Below, piece by piece: positions 33,835-44,900 of a stretch of DNA of 64,000 nucleotides. Numbering within the stretch: position 1 is the stretch's first letter; each line of letters begins with the position of its first letter. The notes beneath the pieces were generated by a model. That model did not search any database, was not told the origin of the DNA, and saw nothing but the letters and a program-made list of their open reading frames with translations. The DNA is taken from the NCBI RefSeq assembly GCF_001591665.1, contig NZ_BCVI01000007.1, positions 1-64,000 of the forward strand. The letters run 5' to 3'. The DNA comes from Neobacillus soli NBRC 102451. Its GTDB lineage: Bacteria; Bacillota; Bacilli; Bacillales; Cytobacillaceae. Position numbers and translations under genes: made by a program.

Positions 33835-35022
33835 CTACTTCAACCCATAATAGCTACAAACGATCTGTCCAACAGATTTAGCTGCAACAAGGAGACAATC
33901 TTCATCAATATCAAATTTGGGATGATGATTGAAATAAGCAGTTTCTCCCCCTTTTGGTTTACAGCCAATGAAAAAGAAACAGCCAGGTATTTTTTTAAGA
34001 TAGTAAGCAAAATCTTCAGAACCGGAAAGCATTGGGTATTCACCAACTTCCTTAATATCCGGATCATTCATGCTCTTTAGACTTGCAACGACATCAGCTG
34101 TAACTTTCGGATCATTGTATAATGGCGGATAATCAGCCGTATAGGAAAGCTCGCATTGAACATCAAATTCCACTTCAATTCCCTTGACAATCCGATGTAT
34201 TTCGTTCGCAATTAACTGCTGTGTTTCAACCGTCATGTAGCGCACATCACCTTCAAGCTCCACTCGATCTTTAATCACATTGAAGGTCCCTTTTCCGTCG
34301 AAAGAGCCAATGGTAATAACACCATGTTCAAACGGATTGATTCGGCGGCTGATGACTGTTTGAACAGCCGTGACAAAATAGGAAGCGGCGACAATTGCAT
34401 CATTGGCCAAATGTGGCGAGGAACCATGACCGCCCACACCTTGGATTCCCAATTTAAAAAACGATCTTCCGGCAAGTGAATACCCACTGTGATATCCAAC
34501 ATACCCTGCTGGATGTGTTGGAAAAATATGAATGCCAAAAATGTGATCGACATTATCAAGTACTCCGGATTCAACAATACTTTTTGCACCCCCAGGAGGT
34601 GCCTCCTCAGCGTGCTGATGAATAATTTTAATGGTACCTGCAAGTGAGGATTTCAATTGGATTAGACAATCCGCAAGAATCAGTAAGTAGGCTGTATGGG
34701 CATCATGACCGCAAGCGTGCATAACACCTTCATTTTTCGATTTGAATGGCACATCAGTTTCTTCAACAATAGGCAACGCATCAAAATCGGCGCGAAGCGC
34801 TATCGTTTTTCCTGGCTTTCCACCTTGTATCGTCACGATCAACCCGTTACCATTACCCACATTTCTTTGGACCTCGACATCCTTACCATTGTAAAAATCA
34901 GCAATATATTGCGCTGTTTTTTCTTCTTTAAAGGACAATTCAGGATGTTCATGTAAATAACGACGAATCTGAATCATTTCCTCTTTTCGTGCTTCTAACA
35001 TTTCCATTAATTGATTTCGCAT
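33835..35022 (-). CDS. M20-family amidohydrolase, paralogue 1
   Basis: 395 residues from ATG 35022 (MRNQLMEMLEARKEEM), 7 bases after GGGAGG; 24 more codons are open without an RBS. Same motifs as the next gene: ALRADFDALPI, ACGHDAHTAYLL, HQHAEEAPPGGAK, FNHHPKFDID. The two proteins align along their full length with scattered substitutions, so this is a tandem duplication that has diverged, perhaps in acyl-chain or amino-acid preference. Cytoplasmic; substrates are presumably imported by the MFS protein encoded upstream. Confidence 0.9.
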   Translation of the reverse strand: MRNQLMEMLEARKEEMIQIRRYLHEHPELSFKEEKTAQYIADFYNGKDVEVQRNVGNGNGLIVTIQGGKPGKTIALRADFDALPIVEETDVPFKSKNEGVMHACGHDAHTAYLLILADCLIQLKSSLAGTIKIIHQHAEEAPPGGAKSIVESGVLDNVDHIFGIHIFPTHPAGYVGYHSGYSLAGRSFFKLGIQGVGGHGSSPHLANDAIVAASYFVTAVQTVISRRINPFEHGVITIGSFDGKGTFNVIKDRVELEGDVRYMTVETQQLIANEIHRIVKGIEVEFDVQCELSYTADYPPLYNDPKVTADVVASLKSMNDPDIKEVGEYPMLSGSEDFAYYLKKIPGCFFFIGCKPKGGETAYFNHHPKFDIDEDCLLVAAKSVGQIVCSYYGLK

Positions 35023-35098
35023 CGTAATGCCTCCCAAGCATCGAACTTCTATCATAAGTGCTGCTATTAGCAAGCACTTATTGACAACTTCCACTCGA

Positions 35099-36517
35099 TT
35101 ACTCTGTTACCGGTCTTGGTGATGGTGATGGATTTTTTCCTTTTTTCTTACCAGCATTCCCCGGAACCATCGCAATGATTGAAAGCAAGAACAGAATACC
35201 AAAGATTACATTCGTAATAACCCCACCTGTTGCAGCAGCTTCAATACTTCCCACTGATTCAATTGCAGCATAAACAGCTGCAGATATCGCAACACCAAAT
35301 GATCCTCCAAGCGAGCTTGCCATTTTATAAAGTCCCGAAGCTTCGCCCACTTTATTCGAAGGTGCATTGGAAACAGCCGTATCTGTTGACGGAGTTGCAT
35401 AAATTCCGAGTCCAAGTCCGAATAAGGCAAACCCAATAAACACGACAACTGTATATGTAAATCCAGGTAAGAAGGTTAATCCCATAATCGCTACTCCAAC
35501 AGTAGTGATCACCGCACCCCAAATCATCGGAGCTTTTGCCCCTACTTTTTGTAAAATTTTCTCACCCACACGAATCATGGCTAATACTGCAACTAAATAT
35601 CCAAGAGATAACATACCTGATTGAAAAGCAGTAAATCCTCTGCCCACCTGTACATAGGTATTAGCTACTACAAGGGTTCCGGCGATAGCGTTTAATAAGA
35701 AGTTGGAAATCGTTGCACCTGTATAGGGTTTATTTTTAAATAAGCCAAAATCAATGAAGCTTGCTGCTTTTCGTTTTTCAATATTAAAGAAGACAATTGC
35801 CCCAATAATCGTCATGGCGATAAGAATTAATGTTAATGAGCTTGTCCAGCCGAAATCTCCACCCCGTGTGATCACTAAGTTTAACGCAAGCATCGTAATA
35901 ATAAAGGTGATAAAACCACTCACATCAAATTTTGCTGAAACTGTTTGTTCCCCTTTGCTTTCAGGTGTATCCTTAATCAACAGCATTGCCAGGACCGCAA
36001 AAACAATCGAAAAGACAAAAATCCATCTCCAACCCATATAAGTGGCAATCGCACCGCCGGCAAAGGAACAAACACCTGAACCACCCCAAGAACCGATTGA
36101 CCAATAGCTTAAAGCGCGCTGACGTTCAGCTCCTTCAAAATACTCTTTCACTAAAGCTATTGTTGCAGGCATAATACATGCTGCGGAAAGACCTTGAATC
36201 ACACGGCCAATGATGAGTAAAACAGAACCATTGGCAAATACCAAGCAGAGTGAACCAATGATACTTAAAATCAACCCGATATTGGTGATTTTCTTTCGAC
36301 CGACTTTATCTGCTAATCCTCCTGCTGCCACGATAAAGATTCCTGAAAATAATGCGGTCAAACTAATAGCTACATTCAGCATTCCTAATGAAATACCTAA
36401 ATCTTTTTGAACGGCTGGAACGACGTTAACCATTGCCTGAGCAAATAGCCAAAACGTAATCACACCGAACACAATTCCGGTAATCATTTTATTTGTCCCT
36501 TTATAACCTGTTTCCAT
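35099..36517 (-). CDS. MFS transporter, 14-helix DHA2 type
   Basis: 472 residues with about 14 membrane helices. Motif A is GGLADKVGRKKITNIG after the second helix; GRVIQGLSAACIMPATIALVKEYF and GWRWIFVFSIVF are typical of DHA2. Basic Pro/Ser tail (GKKKGKNPSPSPRP). GGGGGTTCACC precedes ATG. First gene of a three-gene unit with two M20 amidohydrolases, so it may import an amide substrate or export a product; most DHA2 relatives are multidrug exporters, so direction is uncertain. Confidence 0.88.
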   Translation of the reverse strand: METGYKGTNKMITGIVFGVITFWLFAQAMVNVVPAVQKDLGISLGMLNVAISLTALFSGIFIVAAGGLADKVGRKKITNIGLILSIIGSLCLVFANGSVLLIIGRVIQGLSAACIMPATIALVKEYFEGAERQRALSYWSIGSWGGSGVCSFAGGAIATYMGWRWIFVFSIVFAVLAMLLIKDTPESKGEQTVSAKFDVSGFITFIITMLALNLVITRGGDFGWTSSLTLILIAMTIIGAIVFFNIEKRKAASFIDFGLFKNKPYTGATISNFLLNAIAGTLVVANTYVQVGRGFTAFQSGMLSLGYLVAVLAMIRVGEKILQKVGAKAPMIWGAVITTVGVAIMGLTFLPGFTYTVVVFIGFALFGLGLGIYATPSTDTAVSNAPSNKVGEASGLYKMASSLGGSFGVAISAAVYAAIESVGSIEAAATGGVITNVIFGILFLLSIIAMVPGNAGKKKGKNPSPSPRPVTE

Positions 36518-36816
36518 GGTGAACCCCCTATTTATACTTATGCTAACCGTTTTCTGTTTCGAAAAGTTATCATTCCTACAGCATAGTATTTGATAAAAAA
36601 TTGCCTCGATTCACAGATACCTTCTTGTAGTTCATAACGGTTAACTCATATCTTGTTCATGTCCCTATTATAGAAAAAATAACTGATTAAACTGAGTCAA
36701 TAATCGTGTTTTTGTAGTATTAGACAATGCTCCATTATTTTTGTCAAAAATTTACTTACGAACCTGATATTCGCCTAACTCTAACACTCTTGAAGGTTAT
36801 GGGTTCTGTTCTTATT
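36518..36816. other. Intergenic region upstream of the MFS/M20 operon
   Basis: No gene seen. It holds TAACCGTT-type sites in opposite orientation (CTAACCGTTTTC at 36543 and the inverse AACGGTTAAC near 36637), about 90 bases apart, which could be regulator sites for the operon; and a TATAAT-like box on the minus strand near 36668 without a well-spaced -35. Confidence 0.35.
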
Positions 36817-38805
36817 TTACGACTTGTTGAAATGTTTTTCCCTCAAAGCATTTTGCAGGTCTGCGATTTCTTGTTGAATTTTTGAGAATCCCGTTATTTC
36901 AGGTATCTTCTTTCTCACAACAGCTTGTTTATGTTCTAAAGCGCTTGCCATTGATTCAAACACCAATAATAACTGGGCGAGGCTTTCATCTGGAAGGATT
37001 GCCCGGTCCTTAATTTTTAAACAAGCATCAAGATGAAACCGCAACTGTTCCATCGAAAAGATTGCGGGCCAAAGATCCCCTAAAGTAAATTTATTGTTTG
37101 GGATTTCCCCTAGTGCGGTTGTATAGATAATTTTCAAATTATCAAAATTTGTGTGCATTTTACTTTGCGCTGGGATCTTTTCAAAAGAAAAGCCATTTCT
37201 TTGCTCAGAAAATAACACCTGTAAATATTGCATCTGGCTGCGAATGGTTTTAGCCATGGCATGTGGGAGCCTACTTGAAGCTGACCTTCTTCCTGTTAAA
37301 TAAGTACCCAGTAACCCTATAAAGCAGCCAATTAACACATCTATGATTCTTGCAGTAGCGAAAAAGGACAACTTATGTAAGTGTGTCGAGCTTTCGGCGA
37401 TTAATAGGGCATTGGGAGTGATGAACATCGCTGCAAGCGCATAATTCCTTACAATATAAAGCTCGGTTAATGTGGTCAGTGCAAAGATAATGAACACAAT
37501 AAGAATACCTTGGGGCTTTGCTGACAAAATGATACTCGCAGCCAGAATTCCAATTATTGTCCCTAACGTTCTTTGAATGGCTCGATGAAAGGTAGACATG
37601 ATGGTAGAGCCCAGCATGACTGCCGCACAGGATAAGGGAATCCAAAAGGATCGGTAAAAATCAAATGAATAAGCAACAATCGCTGCAATCGTAAGGATGG
37701 CTCCATAGCGAATGGCAGAAAGAAATACAATTGAGTTTTTATCAAAGGCCCCGCCAAATATAGTACTTAACGGGCGTTTAAAGATGTTAATTTGTTGATT
37801 GATTTTTGAAACAGGCTCATTCAGGATGGCATCGGCATCAAAGATTTTGCGAAACAATCGGTCGATGTCTTCATTCCTTTCTTCTGGCTGGCGAATTCTA
37901 GGAAGCGTGGTTTTTTTATCATCGATTGAATCGACAATCCCCCTGACAGCTGTCCCTAATTCCGGCGGCAACTGGCCGCTTTGTTCAGAAAAATGTTCGA
38001 TAACATGTAAAAAGATGTCATTGGCATGATGATTTAACAAAAGTAATCGGTTATATACATCCGTAGTTCGCCATGAAATATGGCCTGCCAACAGAATATC
38101 ATCCGTTGTCTTCATCTGCATCACGGTTCGATGCCTTGCTTGATTATAGTCTTCCGTACCAATTGCGTCCAAAAAGCTGGCCAGTTCAACATATACTTTT
38201 TTTACTGCCCTCATTTCAGGTGCATGAGGATTAAAAAGCCAACCAGCCATCCCAATTACCCATGAAAGCAGTCCGCCCAATAATACAAGACCCGCCCTTA
38301 AAGGAGCAAGGGTTGGATCAATCGGCATTCCCGAGGTCATCGAAATACATAAAACAAAAAATACCGCTGCTGGACCTGGAATTTTTAGCGCTCCAAAAAT
38401 AAATGTCGCTACTGCCCCAATCACTCCAACCATAAATGCAAATAACCATGAATACGGAGCAAGCATCGTTCCTATACCAACCGATAAGCTCAGCCCAATC
38501 ATCACCCAAAAAAGCTTTTTCGCCCGCTGTGCATAGGGCTCATTAAATACATAGAGATAGGTAAAGCCCCCAATCCCTGCCTGCATTCCATAGGCTAAAT
38601 TTCCGGTAAGCAACCCAATAAAGGCCGGAATCGCAGCACAAAAACCAGCGCTAATTGCTTTTGTCCATGGAAAAGGATTCTTATTAATTTCTAATGCCTT
38701 TTTTACAACCATAAATAACGTTGGCGAATTACTCATCTTACCCAATTCTTCAAACCTCTTTCTTTGAGAACCATTGTTAAAATTAGTATTCTCAAATCGC
38801 TTCAT
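36817..38805 (-). CDS. FUSC-family membrane protein
   Basis: About 662 residues; start uncertain because no clear RBS precedes the ATG at 38805, and the ATG at MSNSPTLFMVV is possible. Two membrane blocks of about five to six helices (residues about 50-195 and 370-515) each followed by a soluble helical part: the FUSC layout of aromatic acid exporters such as AaeB and of YccS/YhfK. The second block holds FYRSFWIPLSCAAVML and RAIQRTLGTIIGIL, the FUSC signature. Probably exports aromatic or other weak acids. Monocistronic. Confidence 0.87.
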   Translation of the reverse strand: MKRFENTNFNNGSQRKRFEELGKMSNSPTLFMVVKKALEINKNPFPWTKAISAGFCAAIPAFIGLLTGNLAYGMQAGIGGFTYLYVFNEPYAQRAKKLFWVMIGLSLSVGIGTMLAPYSWLFAFMVGVIGAVATFIFGALKIPGPAAVFFVLCISMTSGMPIDPTLAPLRAGLVLLGGLLSWVIGMAGWLFNPHAPEMRAVKKVYVELASFLDAIGTEDYNQARHRTVMQMKTTDDILLAGHISWRTTDVYNRLLLLNHHANDIFLHVIEHFSEQSGQLPPELGTAVRGIVDSIDDKKTTLPRIRQPEERNEDIDRLFRKIFDADAILNEPVSKINQQINIFKRPLSTIFGGAFDKNSIVFLSAIRYGAILTIAAIVAYSFDFYRSFWIPLSCAAVMLGSTIMSTFHRAIQRTLGTIIGILAASIILSAKPQGILIVFIIFALTTLTELYIVRNYALAAMFITPNALLIAESSTHLHKLSFFATARIIDVLIGCFIGLLGTYLTGRRSASSRLPHAMAKTIRSQMQYLQVLFSEQRNGFSFEKIPAQSKMHTNFDNLKIIYTTALGEIPNNKFTLGDLWPAIFSMEQLRFHLDACLKIKDRAILPDESLAQLLLVFESMASALEHKQAVVRKKIPEITGFSKIQQEIADLQNALREKHFNKS

Positions 38806-38863
38806 CAATTTGCATGGCTTATTAATAATTCATCTTTTAATTCAGTAATCTTAATAGAATAGC

Positions 38864-38894
38864 GAAAGGGCCACTCTAATGAGTGACCCTTTTC
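38864..38894 (-). terminator. Terminator of the 38983 MFS gene
   Basis: Stem GAAAGGG-CACTC / GAGTG-CCCTTTTC (38864-38894) with a short AAT loop. Confidence 0.7.
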
Positions 38895-38982
38895 ATTAAT
38901 CGATTATATATAAACTAGTTTACATAATATTTTTATAGGTAAGTAAAATGAACTCTTCCTAGCTCCCCTACTTACCATTTGG

Positions 38983-40308
38983 TTAACTCTCACTCAGCTC
39001 ACCGGTTTTAGCAGGGATAAGAAAACTTAACACAATCGTGACGAAACTTAAACAAAGAGCATAAAGGAAAACATTTTTCATGCCAATGTTAATATTGACG
39101 GCATGATTGATGAGCAGACCCATGATGGTAACCCCGATCGATGTCCCTATGTTTCTTAGGAAAATCTGAAGCGAGGTAGACATCCCTTTAATATGGGATT
39201 CGGCAAACTCCTGAGATGCAATCGTTCCAACCGCAAACAACAGACCGAACGAAACTCCCTGCACAGTTAAGATAAGAAACAAACCGACATAGGAGATATC
39301 ATTAATGAAAAGATATAGTCCTAGTCCTGAAATGGTCGTAATGAAACTGCCAATAATAAAGAGGATTTTGTAACCAAAGCGAATGATCCACTTCCCTGCC
39401 GGAGTACTTCCAAACATCCAGCCAATAGCAATACTTAGCAGGATGAGTCCGCTTTTATAAATACTCATCTGCTTTCCTTCTTGGAGAAACAACGGAATAA
39501 AGTTTGAGGTTCCGAAAAAGGACAAACAATAAAATAACATAAACAGGTTTGTCCTTAGAATTCCTTTGTTTTGAAATAGGGAAACCGGCAAAAACGGATG
39601 CGCTTCTTTCCTTTCAACTAAAACAAAGACAATTAAACCAATAGTTCCAAGGATGACGTACAGAAAAGCATTGCTCATGTTTGTAGCTAACAATAACAGC
39701 GTTATCGAAATCCCGAACAGGAAGAAACCTTTATAGTCGATATGGCTCTTTTTAAATAGTGTATTTTCCTTGTATGGAATCAAACAAAGCACCGTAACAA
39801 TGCCAATAGGAATATTGATGAAGAAAATCCATCTCCATGTCAGAGTCTCAACAAAAAAGGAACCCAATACAGGGCCAACAATCGAAGATATTGCCCATAT
39901 ACTGCTAAACACGGCTTGGATTTTCCCGCGTTTTTCAATCGTAAACAAATCTCCGACGATAATCATCGAAAGTGGAATCATCCCTCCTGCACCTAAACCT
40001 TGGATCCCTCTATAAATAATCAGCATAACCATTGAATTCGCGATTCCACAGAGGATGGAACCTATCGTAAAAATAGCAACGGCAATCATTAATAATTTTT
40101 TCCGTCCATACATATCAGATAACTTTCCGTATAGCGGAACTGTAACAGTACTTGCTAACATATAAACCACAAAAATCCAGGCAAAAAACTCCATTCCGCC
40201 GAGTTGTTTTACAATCGTTGGACTCGCTGTTTGCATAATATTGGCATCAAGTGCCGAAATCAAAGTCGTGATCACAAGACCCCAAAACACATATCTATTC
40301 TTCCCCAT
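38983..40308 (-). CDS. MFS transporter, multidrug-exporter type
   Basis: 441 residues, about 12-14 membrane helices. Features: ALDANIMQTASPTIVKQLGG (motif D-like first helix), GKLSDMYGRKKLLM (motif A), YRGIQGLGAGGMIPLSMIIVGDLF (motif C region), and TWRWIFFINIPIGI, all typical of DHA-type drug exporters such as QacA, EmrB or LmrB relatives. RBS AGGAGGC. No regulator gene is adjacent. Drug specificity cannot be told. Confidence 0.88.
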   Translation of the reverse strand: MGKNRYVFWGLVITTLISALDANIMQTASPTIVKQLGGMEFFAWIFVVYMLASTVTVPLYGKLSDMYGRKKLLMIAVAIFTIGSILCGIANSMVMLIIYRGIQGLGAGGMIPLSMIIVGDLFTIEKRGKIQAVFSSIWAISSIVGPVLGSFFVETLTWRWIFFINIPIGIVTVLCLIPYKENTLFKKSHIDYKGFFLFGISITLLLLATNMSNAFLYVILGTIGLIVFVLVERKEAHPFLPVSLFQNKGILRTNLFMLFYCLSFFGTSNFIPLFLQEGKQMSIYKSGLILLSIAIGWMFGSTPAGKWIIRFGYKILFIIGSFITTISGLGLYLFINDISYVGLFLILTVQGVSFGLLFAVGTIASQEFAESHIKGMSTSLQIFLRNIGTSIGVTIMGLLINHAVNINIGMKNVFLYALCLSFVTIVLSFLIPAKTGELSES

Positions 40309-40429
40309 AAAAGCCTCCTAAGTACTAACCCTTTTGAATAATATTCCTTTTATTTACAAGATTTTTTTGACACATCAACTATTATAACAAACTATCAATT
40401 TAATTAGATATTTTTTTGTAAAAGAACGC

Positions 40430-40457
40430 AAAAGAGGGCAGCAATCTGCCCTTTTTT
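40430..40457. terminator. Terminator between the histidine kinase and MFS genes
   Basis: Stem GGGCAG (40436-40441) / CTGCCC (40446-40451) with A- and T-rich flanks. Confidence 0.65.
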
Positions 40458-40499
40458 GTTAAAGATGTACCATTTTCCATTTAAAACGAAACCATCTGT

Positions 40500-41741
40500 T
40501 TAAGAATGGCTTAACTCCCTTTTCAATAACGGCTGGGTAATCGTTGGTAGAATGACTTCAATTGTCGTTCCTTCATTTTCCTTACTTTGTATTGTTAACT
40601 CACCTTTATGACTTTCGATAATTTTATAACATGTCATCAGGCCGAGACCGGTTCCTTTTTCCTTTGTAGTATAGAATGGTTCCCCCAGTGTAGAAATTCG
40701 CTCTTTCGGAATTCCTACACCCTGATCAATAATCTGAATAGAAATTTTCCCTTCTTCTTTTTCCTTTACCATAACATCAATATTTCCGCCCATCGGCATG
40801 GCCTCGATTGCGTTCTTAAGCAGGTTTAGAAATACTTGCTTTAACTGATTTTCTTCGCAGCTGATCATAGGCAAATCCCTGTCCAATTCCACAAAAATCT
40901 GCACATTATTCAAAATAGACTGGGTATTAATTAAAGTAACTACATCTTTTATTAATACTTTTATATCTTGTTCCCTAAAAACTACAGCGGTCGGTTTGGA
41001 AAGAACTAGAAATTCGCCTACAATCGTATTGATTCGATCAAGTTCAGATAATACAATTTCAAAGTATTCCTCTTTTCGCTGATTGGACCTTAATAACTGA
41101 ATAAAACCTTTTATCGATGTGAGTGGATTACGGATTTCATGGGCAATTCCTGCTGCCATTTGACCTAACAATGCCAGTTTTTCAGACTTTTGAATCAGCC
41201 GTTCCGTATGTTCCTTCCGAACAGTAATATCCTTTCCAATTGACAGTACCGCCTCGTTTCCACCGAAAAGGATAAACAGGGAGGAGACTTCAAAGAAAAA
41301 CGTCGAACCATCCAATCGTTTTGCTTTGTATTCGATTGTATTTACAGGTCGTTTCTCTTTCTTTATCTGCTTAAATCGTTCTAGTAAACGGTCCTCATAC
41401 TCCGGAATAATAAAATCAAATATACTTTTACCAACAATATCCATTTTATTCGCAGCACCAATCATGCAGGCAGCAGCATGATTTAGATAAAGAATCTTGT
41501 GATCCCGGCTGATATAAACCGGTTCAGGCAATGAATCGAGCAGTTGTTTATAGCTGTCTTCACTTGCACGTGATTTTTTTTCATAAAAGCGCGCCTTATC
41601 ATATTGCCAGCCAACCACCCAAGCAATTAGGGTAAAAATAATAAAGTCCAACGTAAAAAAAGGGTGATGATCCACAATCTTTTGGTAAGTGGTAAATAGT
41701 ATCGATATTAACACTAAAACAATTTGTCCTAATTTATTCAT
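40500..41741 (-). CDS. PAS-domain sensor histidine kinase (orphan)
   Basis: 413 residues. Two N-terminal membrane helices (about 4-18 and 29-45), a PAS domain (SYKQLLDSLPEPVYISRDHKILYLNHAAACMIG to FEVSSLFI..ISIGKDIT), HisKA with the phospho-acceptor His in GIAHEIRNPLTSIKGFIQL, and HATPase with NLLKNAIEAM (N box), DQGVGIP (G1), and GTGLGL (G2). No response regulator is adjacent. Orphan PAS kinases of this layout (KinA-E group) feed the Spo0F phosphorelay in Bacillus (known), so a role in the start of sporulation is plausible inference. Confidence 0.88.
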   Translation of the reverse strand: MNKLGQIVLVLISILFTTYQKIVDHHPFFTLDFIIFTLIAWVVGWQYDKARFYEKKSRASEDSYKQLLDSLPEPVYISRDHKILYLNHAAACMIGAANKMDIVGKSIFDFIIPEYEDRLLERFKQIKKEKRPVNTIEYKAKRLDGSTFFFEVSSLFILFGGNEAVLSIGKDITVRKEHTERLIQKSEKLALLGQMAAGIAHEIRNPLTSIKGFIQLLRSNQRKEEYFEIVLSELDRINTIVGEFLVLSKPTAVVFREQDIKVLIKDVVTLINTQSILNNVQIFVELDRDLPMISCEENQLKQVFLNLLKNAIEAMPMGGNIDVMVKEKEEGKISIQIIDQGVGIPKERISTLGEPFYTTKEKGTGLGLMTCYKIIESHKGELTIQSKENEGTTIEVILPTITQPLLKRELSHS

Positions 41742-41853
41742 TATTTTCCCTCTTACATAAGCATATTTACCTTTTAATAATTCGACAAGATTCTTTATTT
41801 TCCTTTAAAGATTCCATATATCTCTCAAAAACCGGATAGTATTACTCAATATT

Positions 41854-41894
41854 AAAAAGGAGCCCTGCCACACATAGTGGAAGGGCTCCTTTTT
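41854..41894. terminator. Terminator of bpr (bidirectional)
   Basis: 13-bp stem AAAAAGGAGCCCT (41854-41866) / AGGGCTCCTTTTT (41882-41894) with further inner pairs CCAC/GTGG. Confidence 0.88.
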
Positions 41895-41911
41895 AATGAT
41901 GCTAACGGTCC

Positions 41912-44900
41912 TTATTTCTTCGGCTTCTTTATCTTCTCATTTATATACAATTTTCCGTCAGCTGTTTGTCTTGATTCATTGCCATAGGAATCCACAGCCT
42001 TCACCTCAATGACGGCACCGGCGGCATTCATGTCCTTCGTAGCTGTGTAATAGCCGACATAGTATCCAGGTGAAACCTCCATCATCGGAAGTTCTGTCGC
42101 GTTCGCCACTTGTACTGATTTCGTTTGTGTCAGCGGCATATGAATGAAGAAAGATGTTTTCAAGCCCGGTTCACTTGTGAACTCAATCTTTACACTTTCG
42201 CCTTTCTTCAATTCCTTATCCTCAGCTGGTTTTACATTTTTAATCAATGGTGCTTTGTATTTCACGTCGATTTTCACTGACTTTTCCGTCGTGTTTCCTG
42301 CTTTATCTTTGGCGGCTACCTTGATTTGGTTGATCCCTTCATCAAGCATAATTCTCGCAGAATAGATGCCATTTTCAACCTTTGCGGTTGTTCCGTTGAC
42401 AAGGACGAAATCTAAATAAGCATCCTTAACAGTCCCAGTAACGGTGACAGTTTCTTTATTCATTTTACTGCCATCAGTTGGCGACCCAATCGTTAACTCC
42501 GGCGCTTCGGCATCAAAAGTGATAGTTACAGGTGCAGATGCATCCGTCATCCCTTGCGATGTAGACGCTTTTGCCGTTAATTGGTTTTCACCCTTTTTGA
42601 GTTTCACATCAACTGCATAGGTGCCATCATTCTTTGTATCAACGGTTGCCACTTCTTCGCCTTTGTTAAAAATATGAACCTTTGTCGTGGGTGCCGCTTC
42701 ACCTTTTACGTTTACCGTTTCAACGTTCGTGAATGCTCCCTCAACAGGAGAGGTGATGGTCGGTGCTGTAACTTCGTAATCAACTATGGCCCGAATCATA
42801 TAGTTACCTTCTTCCTCCGGTGATGGTGTCCATGCACCGCCAACAAACTGCCAGCTTCGTTTCGCATTTGTCCCATTCTCATCGGTTGCCAGGCCAGGTG
42901 AACTTGTATTTACTGCAGCTTGGAGATAGACCAAATAGAAATCACCTTCGACTAGAATTCCATGGCTGCTCAAATCTACCTGTGTCCACTGACCATTTCG
43001 AAGTGCTGTCGCATCAATAGGACCGGCAAGTTTTTTACCAGGTGCACCGTCAGCCCCTGTTGCATCATAAACAGCTACTTTGAAGGCAGTCCCACCTGGA
43101 ACAGGCCATTCCGTATCCCAGAAGCGGAACAAGCCGCCTGTGACTAATGCCTTTTTATGCCCTTTTGCCAGTGACATTTTTACAGCCCAGCCATTTCCAG
43201 CATCGTAGAAGGCACGCGCGTTTTCAGCTGTCCCATCGTCATAGCCGATTTCACTTGGGAAACCAATGAAAGGTTTGATATCGAAATTTTTAACGATATT
43301 TCCTTTAAGTTTAATCGTTGCATCTTGACTATAATAATGTGGAGCAATTACTTTAAGCGTGTAGTCCCCTTCATAGGCAGTGATGGTAAAATGCCCGTTA
43401 TTGTCCGTTTGGACAGGCTGAACGGCAGCATCTTCGATGACGTATACAGTCGCCCCAGCAACCGGTTGTCCTGATGCTTGGTTCTTAATTGTTCCCGAAA
43501 CAGTACCCTTTGCTAATTCCTGAAGAGTGAAGTTCGCTGCTGTTTCCCCATCTCGCTCAATCGTAACGGTTTTTGTTTGTGATTGATAGCCATAGCTTTC
43601 GGCAACAACCGTAAACGTTCCTGTTGCATGCGTAAACTCAAAGCTACCATTTGCAGGATTGGTGTTTACCGAACGGCCGGATTCCACAACCGTTACTTGT
43701 GCCAGCATAGGTAATTGCATTGGAGTGTTGCCCTTTTCACTAGCGGCCTCTTTTTTCATCTTAGGCATCATCAGCGTGAATTTATCAGGATTGACCTTTT
43801 CCTTCATTCCAACATTGGACGAAGGATCTTCTTTTTCAGGCTCGACCCCAAAACTTGAATTTTGAGCGGTTGGAAGTGGTGAATTCGTTAAACGAACATC
43901 ATCTAAATACCAGCCAAGCTTCGGCACACTGCCATCTGTTTTTAGATTAAAGGCAATGTAAATTCTCTGTCCTGCATATTCACTTAAATCTACTTGACCG
44001 TCAATCCAGCCATTTGACACATCATTGACGCGTAGCTTTTGAACCCAGTTAACAGCATCTGTTGAAACATACACATGACCGAAATCATAGTTTCTTTCAA
44101 GTTGGTACCATTGCTTGAATTGCAGGTAGCTGGTTCCTTCCGGTAAATCAATTGGCGGCATCTGTAAGGACGCGTTTGCACTGTTCGCGTAATTTCCGCC
44201 AAGATTGGTCGCATAGACTTTTTCACCGGAGAAAGCTGCGCTTGGGCCGCTGGTTGGTTTACCCCACTGCCATGAATCATTAGCCCCATAGGAAGTCCAG
44301 CCGTCAGGATTACTTTCAAAATCCTGCACATAGCCGACTGTAATTCCTGGAAGAACGGTGATCGAATGCTCACTCACTGTTTCGTTGCCGCCGAAATCAC
44401 GTGCTTTCCACTTATAGACGAAAGTCGTGCCGGAAATCTCTTCACCAGGTATATTCACACGGTACGTTCCATTTTTATAGTTACCGCTAATCCGCTCTGC
44501 GGCAACCGTTGTCCATGAACCATCTTGCTTTTGATATTGCATAGATACTTCTGTTACACTAATATTATCGGCAGCTGAGGCTTCTAACGTTAGCGGCATT
44601 CCTGCAAAAACCGTGGCAGGTTGGGAATGCGTTAACACCGGTGCTTCACTGTCGTCTCCTTCTTTCGTTACCTGACCCTTCAGTTTTCCTAAACCGGAAA
44701 TAACAGAAGAGACTGCATCGTAGACATTTAATAACCCCGACCCATATCCGTTATTTGGTGATTCCGGATATTTGCTGTCTGTTAAGGGAATGGCAGAAGT
44801 TTGTAAGATTCTTTCTAAGTCTTCAACTGTTAAACTTGCATTTGCTTGTTTCAACAAGGCAATCGCTGCTGAAACATGCGGTCCAGCCATCGATGTCCCA

